This document shows positions 41,642 through 49,448 of a DNA stretch of 50,509 bases, piece by piece. A program made the position numbers and the translations under genes. The notes under the pieces are model-generated. The model was not told where the DNA came from and did not search any database. It saw only the letters and a program-made list of their open reading frames with translations. This DNA is from an uncultured Cuneatibacter sp. (GTDB lineage Bacteria > Bacillota > Clostridia > Lachnospirales > Lachnospiraceae): contig CAKQHB010000022.1 in NCBI GenBank assembly GCA_934234215.1, positions 1 to 50,509 of the forward strand. The letters run 5' to 3'. Every line of letters starts with the position of its first letter. The first letter of the stretch is position 1.

Positions 41642-42721
41642 ATGAAACCGCTCTTTTTCTCTTTTTTTCCAAAAATCCGAAACATCCTCTGCTTCCTGCT
41701 GCTTTTGACCGGACTTCTTCTTACACCCGGATGCAGCGCACCGGCGAATACTCCGGTTTCCAGACAGGAATTTGTCCTGAATACCACCGCCACCATCACG
41801 ATCTATGCCGTGGATGGCGCTGACACGCAAAAGCAGCTGGACGCACAGGCAGAAGCGATTCTCACAGATACTTTCGAGCGCTGCCGCGACTATGAGGCGA
41901 TTTTCAGCCGCACACTTCCCGGCAGTGAATTGTACAAGCTCAACCACCGGGAAAGCACGACGCAGCAGGCAGACGGCACAGAGACTGCAGAAGTCTCCGA
42001 TGACCTCGCCGCCTGCATTGCTCTCGCAATGCAATACAGTGAACAATCTGACGGTGCTTTTGATCTGACCGTTGCGCCGCTTTCGGATCTGTGGAATTTT
42101 TCTTCGGCAGATCCCCACGTACCAGCTTCCTCTGATCTGGAAGCAGCTCTTTCCTCCGTGGATTATAAAAAAGTCCAGATCACGGGCAATCGCGTAACCT
42201 TCGCTTCCCCCGACACGCAGATTGATCTCGGCGCTGTGGCGAAAGGCTACATTGCAGACCAGCTTGCGGAACAGATGCGGTCACAGGGCGTCACTTCCGC
42301 AATCCTCAATCTGGGCGGAAATATCCTGTGTATTGGTGCAAAGTCTTCTTCTGAAACATTCACGGTGGGCATTCAGGATCCCTTTGACGCTTCCAACGGC
42401 ACGTATCGGAAGCTTTCCGTTCACGATCTGTCTGTCGTCACTTCCGGTATTTACGAGCGCTGCTTTACGGAAAATGGTATCACCTATCACCACCTGCTGA
42501 ACCCAGTCACCGGATATCCTTACGACAATGGGCTTGCTTCCGTCACAATCCTGAATCCGTCTTCTGCAAAAGCAGATGTTCTGAGTACCACCTGCTTTGC
42601 GCTGGGACTGGAGCAGGGACTGGATCTTATCAATTCCATTCCGGACTGCGAAGCGATCTTCATTGCCACGGATGGCACGATTTCGTATTCCGATGGCGCA
42701 GAATCTTATCTTGCAAAATGA
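41642..42721 (+). CDS. apbE: FAD:protein FMN transferase ApbE (lipoprotein)
   Basis: 359 residues. A hydrophobic signal with a probable lipobox (LTPGC, Cys31) anchors it outside the cell. ApbE motifs: FSRTLPGSELYKLN, VAPLSDLWNF, DLGAVAKGYIADQLAEQM, LNLGGNILCIG, NPVTGYPYDNGLASVTIL and the metal-binding end ADVLSTTCFALGLEQG. It attaches FMN to Thr in S/TGAT motifs, exactly what RnfG and RnfD of the neighbouring operon need. AGGAGGAG precedes the ATG at 41642; 27 upstream codons overlap the promoter and are not coding. It converges on rnfB and shares a terminator with it. Confidence 0.94.
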   Translation: MKPLFFSFFPKIRNILCFLLLLTGLLLTPGCSAPANTPVSRQEFVLNTTATITIYAVDGADTQKQLDAQAEAILTDTFERCRDYEAIFSRTLPGSELYKLNHRESTTQQADGTETAEVSDDLAACIALAMQYSEQSDGAFDLTVAPLSDLWNFSSADPHVPASSDLEAALSSVDYKKVQITGNRVTFASPDTQIDLGAVAKGYIADQLAEQMRSQGVTSAILNLGGNILCIGAKSSSETFTVGIQDPFDASNGTYRKLSVHDLSVVTSGIYERCFTENGITYHHLLNPVTGYPYDNGLASVTILNPSSAKADVLSTTCFALGLEQGLDLINSIPDCEAIFIATDGTISYSDGAESYLAK

Positions 42722-42764
42722 TCGTGTAAAGCATAGTTTTTGCACGCACGTTTTTCTTGAAATC

Positions 42765-42820
42765 CAAAAATCCTTCCTCCAAGGCTGACTGCACATCCGC
42801 ACCTGGAAGAAGGATTTTTG
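42765..42820. terminator. Bidirectional terminator between apbE and rnfB
   Basis: CAAAAATCCTTCCTCC... (42765-42784) pairs with its complement at 42802-42820 with one or two mismatches. T-tracts on either side serve both convergent units. Confidence 0.8.
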
Positions 42821-42845
42821 ATTTTTAAAACTATTTGAAAATGAC

Positions 42846-43643
42846 TCAGATCTTATGAATGATCTTCGCCGGACATTTTGCAGCACACTTGCCGCATCCG
42901 GTACATTTCGAATAATCAATTCTTGCAAGATTGTTCTCCACATGAATCGCATCAAACTCACACTGCTTCACGCACAGCATACATCCGATACAACCATTGT
43001 CGCAGGCCTCACGAACCTGTTTGCCCTTTGCATTGCTGCTGCAGGTCACGCGGTAAGTCTTGCTCACCGGGATCAGCTCGATCAGATGCATCGGACAGGT
43101 GTTGACACAGGCACCACATGCCGTACATTTCTCGGAATCAACCACTGCCACACCGTCTACGACATGAATTGCATCAAACTTACATGCCTTCACGCAGGAG
43201 CCGTAGCCCATACAGCCGTAAGCACACTGCTTTTCACCAGCACCGGGTACGACCGAAACTTCTCTGCAGTCTCCGTCTCCATAATACTCATACTGGAAAC
43301 GGACTTTGTTGCAGGCACCGGAACATTTGACAAATGCCGCCTTGCGCTCCGTGCTTCCTGCCTCCACGCCCATCACAGCCGCGATCTTTTCTGCCGCTGC
43401 AGGACCGCCGACGGGACAGGCATTGACCGGCGCTTCCCCTGCTGCAATGGCTTTCGCCAGTGCGTCACAACCTGCGTATCCGCAGCCGCCGCAATTGTTT
43501 CCCGGCAATGCATCCCGGACTGCAAGCTCTTTTTCATCTACTTCTACCGCAAACTTCTTGCTGGCAAATCCAAGGAACAGTCCAACTGCGATTCCGAGGA
43601 TTGCTACTACAACCGCCGCGATCAGAATTCCTGTAAAATCCAT
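42846..43643 (-). CDS. rnfB: Electron transport complex subunit RnfB
   Basis: 265 residues. One N-terminal membrane helix (3-26) is followed by the 4Fe-4S domain NNCGGCGYAGCDALAKAIAAGEAPVNACPVGG and several more cluster motifs: KCSGACNKV, CAYGCMGYGSCVKAC, CTACGACVNTCP, CDNGCIGCMLCVKQC and CTGCGKCAAKCP. RnfB is the ferredoxin-docking subunit that passes electrons into the complex. It is the last gene of rnfCDGEAB, starting 12 bp after rnfA ends, the normal clostridial order. Confidence 0.97.
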   Translation of the reverse strand: MDFTGILIAAVVVAILGIAVGLFLGFASKKFAVEVDEKELAVRDALPGNNCGGCGYAGCDALAKAIAAGEAPVNACPVGGPAAAEKIAAVMGVEAGSTERKAAFVKCSGACNKVRFQYEYYGDGDCREVSVVPGAGEKQCAYGCMGYGSCVKACKFDAIHVVDGVAVVDSEKCTACGACVNTCPMHLIELIPVSKTYRVTCSSNAKGKQVREACDNGCIGCMLCVKQCEFDAIHVENNLARIDYSKCTGCGKCAAKCPAKIIHKI

Positions 43644-43655
43644 TTGGACACCCCC

Positions 43656-44231
43656 TTATAACAGACCGGAAAATCCGGTAAATGCGATTGCCATCAGACC
43701 TGCAGTGATCAGAACGATAGGCATACCGCGGAACGAATCCGGAATATCATTGTACTCGATCCGTTCTCTCACACCCGCCATAATGACGATTGCGATGGTA
43801 AAACCAACCGCCGTACCCAATCCGTTGATGACACTCTCCAGGATGCCGTAGCCCTTGGAAACGTTTGTCAGAGCAGAACCAAGTACTGCACAGTTTGTCG
43901 TGATCAGCGGAAGGAATACGCCCAGAGAGCTGTACAACGCCGGGCTGTTCTTCTTCAGGAAGATCTCAACGAACTGTACCAGTGCTGCGATGACTACGAT
44001 GAACACGATCGTCTGCATGTATTCCAGATGGAACTTCACCAAAATGAACTGGTAGATCAGACTCGTTACAAACGAGGACAACGTGATAACGAAGATAACG
44101 GCTGCACCCATACCGGCTGCCGTCTTTGCATTTTTCGATACTCCAAGGAACGGACACAATCCCTGGAACTGGCTCAGCACGATGTTATTCACAAGCGCTG
44201 CGCTGATTGCAAGTAATAATAAACCTTTCAT
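43656..44231 (-). CDS. rnfA: Electron transport complex subunit RnfA
   Basis: 191 residues, six membrane helices. Cys26 (GLCPFLG) and Cys114 (TTNCAVLG) lie at the positions that, with RnfE, hold the membrane-embedded 2Fe-2S cluster. It starts 3 bp after the rnfE stop, so translation is closely coupled. Confidence 0.97.
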   Translation of the reverse strand: MKGLLLLAISAALVNNIVLSQFQGLCPFLGVSKNAKTAAGMGAAVIFVITLSSFVTSLIYQFILVKFHLEYMQTIVFIVVIAALVQFVEIFLKKNSPALYSSLGVFLPLITTNCAVLGSALTNVSKGYGILESVINGLGTAVGFTIAIVIMAGVRERIEYNDIPDSFRGMPIVLITAGLMAIAFTGFSGLL

Positions 44232-44234
44232 GGA

Positions 44235-45083
44235 TTATGCCTCCTCCTTTCCGTCAGCGGATGCCTCTGCATCCTTCTTTGCTGCCTCGGCTGCGGCTTT
44301 TTCTGCTGCAGCTTTCTTCGCTGCTTCTGCCTTTGCTGCCGCTGCTTTCTTTGCCGCTTCTGCTTTTGCTGCCTTTTCCGCTGCAGCTGCCTCATCCAGT
44401 ACGCGGTGATTTGCCGCACAACTGCCGCCTACGCAGGCCGCACAGTTGCCGCCGCAGGCGATCTCATCCGCAGGCTTGTTGTTTGTAGCGGATGGAGCTT
44501 TCAGCTTATTCTGCAGTGCCGTCAGCATTGCCAGAACGAAGAAGGCACCGGGAGCCATGATAAAGATCGTGATCGGCACATAGCCGGAAGGCAGCAAATG
44601 CCATCCGAAAATGCTGCCGTTGCCTAACAGCTCACGGAAAATACCGATGGTCGTCAAAGCGATCGTGAATCCAAGACCCATACCGATACCATCAAACAGA
44701 GACGGGATGACCGGATTCTTGGAAGCATATGCCTCCGCACGACCCAGAATAATACAGTTTACAACGATCAGCGGAATAAAGATTCCGAGAGATTCGTTCA
44801 GATCCGACAGATATGCCTGCAGCAGCATCTGCACGATTGTAACAAACGAAGCAACAATTACGATATACGCCGGAATCCGGACTTTGTCCGGAATCACATT
44901 TCTCAGTGCGGAGATCATCGCATTGGACAGCATCAAAACGGCTGTCGTTGTCAGTCCCATGCCGAGACCATTCATCGCGGATGTCGTAACCGCCAGCGTC
45001 GGACACATACCCAGCATCATAACAAAGGTAGGATTTTCCTTGATGATGCCGTTATAAAGGCGTTCGGTAATTCGATTCATCAT
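44235..45083 (-). CDS. rnfE: Electron transport complex subunit RnfE with C-terminal Cys-rich and Ala/Lys-rich extension
   Basis: 282 residues. Residues 1-195 are a normal RnfE with six helices and Cys27 (MCPTL) and Cys110 (VVNC), partners of the RnfA cysteines. The remaining 87 residues are extra compared with RnfE proteins of about 200: a cysteine cluster (Cys210, 214, 217 and 222) and then a charged helix of Ala, Lys and Glu (about 229-272), TolA-like in composition. The tail could bind a metal or iron-sulfur centre and reach toward other subunits; this is inference. GGAGGAAAG serves either of two adjacent ATG codons (45083 or 45080). The gap to rnfG is 10 bp. Confidence 0.93.
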   Translation of the reverse strand: MMNRITERLYNGIIKENPTFVMMLGMCPTLAVTTSAMNGLGMGLTTTAVLMLSNAMISALRNVIPDKVRIPAYIVIVASFVTIVQMLLQAYLSDLNESLGIFIPLIVVNCIILGRAEAYASKNPVIPSLFDGIGMGLGFTIALTTIGIFRELLGNGSIFGWHLLPSGYVPITIFIMAPGAFFVLAMLTALQNKLKAPSATNNKPADEIACGGNCAACVGGSCAANHRVLDEAAAAEKAAKAEAAKKAAAAKAEAAKKAAAEKAAAEAAKKDAEASADGKEEA

Positions 45084-45093
45084 TCTTTCCTCC

Positions 45094-45726
45094 TTAATTC
45101 AGAATACTGCGTGCTGTCACAACTGCAGCGTTGACTGCGTTTGTCATTGCTGTGGAAGTAATAGTCGCACCGCTTAATGCCTGCACATCTTCCTCCGCTG
45201 TGGGATCAGACTTCGTCAGGTTAAAATGTTCCACTGCCTTATCCTTGTACTGGTCGCGGAAGGAAGCTTCCTTTGCGTTCATACCAAGACCGGCGGTTTC
45301 ATTGATTGTCAGGATCTCAACACCCTTAACAGTCAGATCTGCGCTGATACCAACGGAAATCTGAATTGCACCGCCGTAACCATCGTTACTTGTGGTGGTG
45401 ATGATATAACCCAGAGAATTGCCGGAAGCATCCTTTGCCTCCACAATGCCATCTACTGTCACATTGCCCAGATCCAGACCGGAATCTGCGATTGCAGCTG
45501 CACCGACTTCGGAAGCATCCCCTGCCACCGATGCAGGCTCTGTGTCAAACTCTGCTGCATCCGTAAAAATGCTCTGATAAGCTGCCTGCGTTGCCTTCGC
45601 TTCGTTGTCTGCGATGGTCGTCTTTGTCAGCTCATAGAAAAAGGCAACCAGCACACCGGCAATGACCGTGATGACGCATAAGATCAGCGCATCCCGCAGG
45701 ACACCGCTCTTTTTAGTCTTTTCCAT
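45094..45726 (-). CDS. rnfG: Electron transport complex subunit RnfG (FMN-binding)
   Basis: 210 residues. One N-terminal membrane helix, an extracytoplasmic FMN-binding domain (GYGGAIQISVGISADLTVKGVEILTINETAGLGMNA) and the flavinylation site SGATITSTAM near the C-terminus, where ApbE links FMN to the Thr. AAAGGAGGG precedes the ATG at 45726. The start therefore overlaps the last 14 bases of rnfD; nine upstream codons in frame are not used. Confidence 0.95.
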   Translation of the reverse strand: MEKTKKSGVLRDALILCVITVIAGVLVAFFYELTKTTIADNEAKATQAAYQSIFTDAAEFDTEPASVAGDASEVGAAAIADSGLDLGNVTVDGIVEAKDASGNSLGYIITTTSNDGYGGAIQISVGISADLTVKGVEILTINETAGLGMNAKEASFRDQYKDKAVEHFNLTKSDPTAEEDVQALSGATITSTAMTNAVNAAVVTARSILN

Positions 45727-46654
45727 GCTTTTTGCCCTCCTTTCCGAATGCAACCGGAAGTGTTACCTTCTCGATCAGCGGAACAAGCAGGTTGCAGATG
45801 ATGATCGCATAGGAAACACCCTCTGCGGAACCGCCAAACAGACGGAACAGACCGGTCAGAATACCAAGACAGACACCAAATACGATCTGTCCGCGAGGTG
45901 TGATCGGACTTGTTACATAGTCGGTTGCCATAAAGAATGCACCGAGGATCAGACCACCACTGCAAACTTCTGCTGCCAGGTAAGTCAGGTCAAATCCATG
46001 TCCGCCAAACAGCAGGACAAAGATCGAGAATGTCAGAATGTAGCTTAACGGAATCCGCAGGCTGATGACCTTGCGCACTAACAGATAAGCTGCACCGATC
46101 AGAAGCAGCAGTGCAGATGTCTCACCGATGGTTCCGGGAATCGTACCTAAGAACGAATCCAGAACGGAGATGGACTCCCCGCGCTTCAAAACTGCCAGCG
46201 GTGTCGCACCGGTCGTTGCATCCACCGGAAACGCCGTCATGTACTTTGCAAAGGAAATCATCAGGAAACATCTTGCTGCCAGTGCCGGGTTCATGAAGTT
46301 CTGACCCAGGCCACCAAACAGCATCTTTACTACGATGATTGCAAAAATACTGCCAAGCATCGGCATCCAGAATGGAATTTCCGGCGGCATATTCATCGCG
46401 ATCAGCAGACCGGTAACTGCAGCGGAACAATCTGCAGTCGTGATCGGCAGCTTCATCGCTTTTTCATAAACGTACTCTGTCGCAACAGCTGTTGCAACGG
46501 ATGCAATGACAACCAGCACCGCATTCAAGCCAAAATAAATCATACCAAAAACAGTCGCCGGAAGCAGTGCGATCAGCACATCCCGCATGATCTGCTTTGT
46601 TGTCGTTTTGGATCTTGCATGGGGAGCAGCGGAGACATGTAATAAATTACTCAT
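45713..46654 (-). CDS. rnfD: Electron transport complex subunit RnfD
   Basis: 313 residues, about ten membrane helices. The covalent FMN site is in DATTGATPLAVL. Other family blocks: FGGLGQNFMNPALAARCFLMISF, GGLILGAFFMATDYVTSPITPRGQIVFG. It couples electron flow to Na+ or H+ movement. The start overlaps the rnfC stop by 4 bp. Confidence 0.96.
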   Translation of the reverse strand: MSNLLHVSAAPHARSKTTTKQIMRDVLIALLPATVFGMIYFGLNAVLVVIASVATAVATEYVYEKAMKLPITTADCSAAVTGLLIAMNMPPEIPFWMPMLGSIFAIIVVKMLFGGLGQNFMNPALAARCFLMISFAKYMTAFPVDATTGATPLAVLKRGESISVLDSFLGTIPGTIGETSALLLLIGAAYLLVRKVISLRIPLSYILTFSIFVLLFGGHGFDLTYLAAEVCSGGLILGAFFMATDYVTSPITPRGQIVFGVCLGILTGLFRLFGGSAEGVSYAIIICNLLVPLIEKVTLPVAFGKEGKKHGKD

Positions 46655-47976
46655 TTCTTCTTTCTCCTTTCTGCCATGACATCTTTTCTCATCAGCTTAA
46701 ATGCCTGTGTCAGACGGCGCTTTGCAGGACATACCCATGTGCAGCTGCCGCACTCGCAGCACTCCATACCGTTCAATGCCTCGAATCGCTTCAGATCGTG
46801 GCGCTCTGCAGCTGCCATCATCATCTGCGGTACGATATGCTCCGGACAGACACTCACGCAGCGTCCGCAGCGGATACAGGCAGACGGCTCATACTCTGCC
46901 GCCTCATCCCTTGTCAGACAAAGCAAAGCAGAAGAGGTCTTCTCCACCGGCACATCAATCTTAAACAGGGCTTTTCCCATCATCGGACCACCGGAAATGA
47001 TCTTCTCCGGCTCTGTCACAAATCCACCTGCCGCATCTAACAGCTCACGGTAATTCGTACCAGTACGCACGTTAAAGTTCACCGGGTCTTTTACTGCATC
47101 GCCGGTCACGGTAATGATACGGCGGATCAGCGGTGTCGTCTTTGCGACTGCGTTATAAATCGCAATCGCAGTGTCCACGTTACTCACGATACATCCCACA
47201 TCCGCAGGCAGCATCGAGGAATTCAGCGTGCGGCCAGTCACTGCATTGATCAACATGCGCTCACCACCCTGCGGATACTTCGTCTTCAACGGCTGAACAC
47301 GGATATCCGGCTCATTCGCCGTCAGCTCCTCCATGTGACGGATTGCCTCCGGCTTGTTATCCTCAATACCGATCACACCCTTGGCTCCGGGGAACAGAGA
47401 CAGCTCGATTTTCAGACCTTCTACCACATGCTCGCCCTCTTCCAACATCATCCGATAATCCGACGTCAGATACGGCTCACACTCAGAACCGTTGATCAGG
47501 ATCGTATCGATCTTCTCCGGATTCTTCGGCATCAGCTTAACATGTGTCGGGAAACCTGCACCGCCCATGCCAACGATACCAGCCTCCTTCACTGCGTTAA
47601 TGATCTCTTCCTTGGACATCTTGTGATAATCTCTGTCTTCTCCGAATCCCGGAATCGCCTCATAGAGACCATCATTTTCTACAACCACACTCATGACCTG
47701 ACCGCCTGATACAAGCAGTCTCGGCTCTACTGCCTTGACTGTGCCGGACACCGAACAGACCACATTGGCAGAAATGAATCCATTCGCTTCGCCAATCTTC
47801 TGACCTACCAGTACCCGATCACCTTTCTTTACCAGAGGCTGCGCCGGTGCTCCGATATGCTGAGACATCGGATAGACCAGTTCCCCTGTTGGCATCAGCA
47901 CACGAACCGGCTTATCTGCGGACAATTCCTTCCCCTCAAAGGGATGGATGCCGCCCTGAAATGTCGCCAAACCCAT
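46651..47976 (-). CDS. rnfC: Electron transport complex subunit RnfC
   Basis: 441 residues. It is the NAD(H)/FMN-binding peripheral subunit: GIVGMGGAGFPTHVKL and TILINGSECEPYLTSDYRMMLE form the FMN and NAD sites, and two ferredoxin clusters follow (CIRCGRCVSVCPEHI and CCECGSCTWVCPAKRRL). It is the first gene of the operon, with GGAGAGGG upstream and a near-consensus promoter at 48037-48065. Confidence 0.97.
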   Translation of the reverse strand: MGLATFQGGIHPFEGKELSADKPVRVLMPTGELVYPMSQHIGAPAQPLVKKGDRVLVGQKIGEANGFISANVVCSVSGTVKAVEPRLLVSGGQVMSVVVENDGLYEAIPGFGEDRDYHKMSKEEIINAVKEAGIVGMGGAGFPTHVKLMPKNPEKIDTILINGSECEPYLTSDYRMMLEEGEHVVEGLKIELSLFPGAKGVIGIEDNKPEAIRHMEELTANEPDIRVQPLKTKYPQGGERMLINAVTGRTLNSSMLPADVGCIVSNVDTAIAIYNAVAKTTPLIRRIITVTGDAVKDPVNFNVRTGTNYRELLDAAGGFVTEPEKIISGGPMMGKALFKIDVPVEKTSSALLCLTRDEAAEYEPSACIRCGRCVSVCPEHIVPQMMMAAAERHDLKRFEALNGMECCECGSCTWVCPAKRRLTQAFKLMRKDVMAERRKKK

Positions 47977-48036
47977 ACTTTCAGCCCTCTCCTTCTTTTT
48001 CTCTTTTGGTACATTTTTTTCGTACCCATGTTTTTT

Positions 48037-48065
48037 ATTATAGACTTTTTCTCATTCAGCGTCAA
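48037..48065 (-). promoter_or_regulatory. Sigma-A promoter of the rnf operon
   Basis: Minus strand TTGACG (48065-48060), 17-bp spacer, TATAAT (48042-48037). The leader of about 54 nt includes a small GGTAC/GTACC hairpin around an A-rich loop. Confidence 0.82.
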
Positions 48066-48085
48066 TCAAGAAACCCACAATCAAA

Positions 48086-48121
48086 AGCGGCAGCCCGCTG
48101 TTTTTTACACCGACTGCCGCT
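48086..48121 (-). terminator. Rho-independent terminator of the YhfC-like gene
   Basis: 10-bp stem AGCGGCAG.C (48121-48112 with 48095-48086 on the minus strand), followed by TTTTGATT. It lies immediately before the rnf promoter. Confidence 0.75.
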
Positions 48122-48182
48122 CTCGCAAACTTCTTTTCTTCTGTTTTTGATAAATTTATAACGCGTGTATTTTTGTTCTTTT

Positions 48183-49088
48183 TTAGTGGAATCCCTGATC
48201 CTTCGACTGAGACTTCGCCTTCTTTTTGCGGTGGAATTCAATCTCCGGCTTCTTAAAGAGAGGCCCCACCTCGTCCGGAATCATCCGGCGCATCAGCACG
48301 ATCTCATATGCCAGACAGCCAATGCAGATCAGTGCTACGATGGGATCAACTGCCAGCGTCGGAAGCAGACCAACTGTATTCAATGCGGATGGAACCTTCA
48401 CCAGAGCATACATCACAACCATCACGATATAATATCGGTTTGACAAGCCGCGCTTGTTGATCATGTACATCCATACTACGAATCCGATCCGGACAAGTGC
48501 CAGCAGGCATCCCTCGATGCCACTCAGCAAATAGGTGAATCCCGGAATTGCCATCATATCATTCAGATAGCTGAAATCTCCATCTGCAGAAATGCCAGCC
48601 ATCTCTGCCACCCCCTCAATGCCGCTGCCGTTATAAGTAAACGCGATCATCGCATTGGACATCATAACCGTTGCAGCTACCATAACCAGCTCTACTGCGG
48701 TGTAACCGATCATAAATTCCATGTAGCAGCCAAGATTCTGCTTTTCTTCCTTGCGGCGACGCAAAAACAACGCCAGCAAGCCGATCTCCGGTACGATGTT
48801 CAGAATCATCTCTGCTACAATTCGGAGTACATCATGTGCCTTCATCGCATCCTGCACACCGGGAATCATCTGAATCGCAATGCTCAACACATTCACAAAA
48901 ATCAAACCAATCAGCAGATATGCCACTGCGCCGATCGCTACATCACGCACATCTGCTTCCAGTTTTGCTTTCGTATACATTCCAATCACAATCGGAAATG
49001 CCACCAATAAAATACCACTGATCACCATACAGACCAGCGTGGACATCGGGAAAGTTCCGATGACCTCAGTTGCCATCAATCCATTCAT
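48183..49088 (-). CDS. Multi-spanning membrane protein, YhfC-like (uncertain)
   Basis: 301 residues with seven to eight hydrophobic segments and a basic C-terminal tail (FHRKKKAKSQSKDQ). The pattern of helices, with charged VPEIGLLALFLRRRKEEK in the middle, a Glu in YTAVELVMVA, and a late LVKVPSALNTVGLLPTLAVDP, recalls YhfC-type intramembrane proteins, but I do not see a complete metal-binding motif. GGAG seven bases before the ATG at 49088 sets the start. The frame stays open 43 codons further up, but that stretch is folded leader RNA (49102-49235). It is transcribed alone toward the terminator at 48086-48121. The function is unknown. Confidence 0.65.
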   Translation of the reverse strand: MNGLMATEVIGTFPMSTLVCMVISGILLVAFPIVIGMYTKAKLEADVRDVAIGAVAYLLIGLIFVNVLSIAIQMIPGVQDAMKAHDVLRIVAEMILNIVPEIGLLALFLRRRKEEKQNLGCYMEFMIGYTAVELVMVAATVMMSNAMIAFTYNGSGIEGVAEMAGISADGDFSYLNDMMAIPGFTYLLSGIEGCLLALVRIGFVVWMYMINKRGLSNRYYIVMVVMYALVKVPSALNTVGLLPTLAVDPIVALICIGCLAYEIVLMRRMIPDEVGPLFKKPEIEFHRKKKAKSQSKDQGFH

Positions 49089-49101
49089 GCTATACTCCAT
49101 T

Positions 49102-49235
49102 CCGGAGCGCTTTGCGCGACGGGGCGGCGGAAAGTCGTGTATACGAGTTTCCGTCTGCCATAAATACCATGTTTGTGACGCTCCGGCACAAACTGGATGG
49201 ATGAAAAAAGAGCGCATCAGCGGCTTTTTTCATCC
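49102..49235 (-). promoter_or_regulatory. Structured leader RNA with likely pseudoknot next to the ribosome site
   Basis: On the minus strand, in order: stem GGATGAAAAAAG/CTTTTTTCATCC (49235-49199); hairpin GTTTGTG/CACAAAC (49193-49171) whose loop holds CCGGAGCG (49186-49179); an 11-bp hairpin with one mismatch and loop ATAC (49153-49128); and CGCTCCGG (49109-49102). The last is the perfect 8-bp complement of that loop and ends a few bases before the GGAG site of the start at 49088. The arrangement is riboswitch-like but matches no class I know. Confidence 0.5.
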
Positions 49236-49325
49236 GATACCTCCATGGGCTGTGAACAGCCGTATGAGTTATTGTAGCATAGATGTCATGGGATGTGCAA
49301 GCAGTTCAGGAGTAATCAAATATCC

Positions 49326-49354
49326 TTGGTAATCTTTTCAAATCATGGTATAAT
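49326..49354 (+). promoter_or_regulatory. Promoter of the Abi_2 gene
   Basis: TTGGTA (49326-49331), 17-bp spacer, TATAAT (49349-49354) with an extended TG; the leader is about 88 nt. Confidence 0.7.
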
Positions 49355-49448
49355 CTAGTCATCTTAACATGTGGTGGATGATAAAACGGATTATTAAAAT
49401 GCAAAATAGATTGCTATAGATAAAATACTTTTAGAAAGAAGATTTTCT

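Larger units (their letters stand above)
49089..49448. other. 360-base divergent intergenic region
   Basis: It holds the structured leader (49102-49235), a possible promoter for the YhfC-like gene on the minus strand (extended -10 TGCTACAAT with TACAAT at 49276-49271 and a weak -35 at 49300-49295) and the promoter of the Abi gene (49326-49354). From about 49310 rightwards the sequence turns markedly AT-rich. I see no small gene here. Confidence 0.55.

Noticed and set aside
42855..43661. 268-codon plus-strand frame opposite rnfB
   Set aside because: It is a shadow of the cysteine-rich rnfB frame; it has no start signal and no family resemblance.
49102..49153. Resemblance of GCGCAAAGCGCTCCGG to the c-di-GMP-I riboswitch core
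   Set aside because: The conserved core of that class needs GGACGCAAAGC in a defined junction, and its partner stem motifs are missing. Here GCGC-AAA-GCGC is just a short dyad next to the pseudoknot strand.
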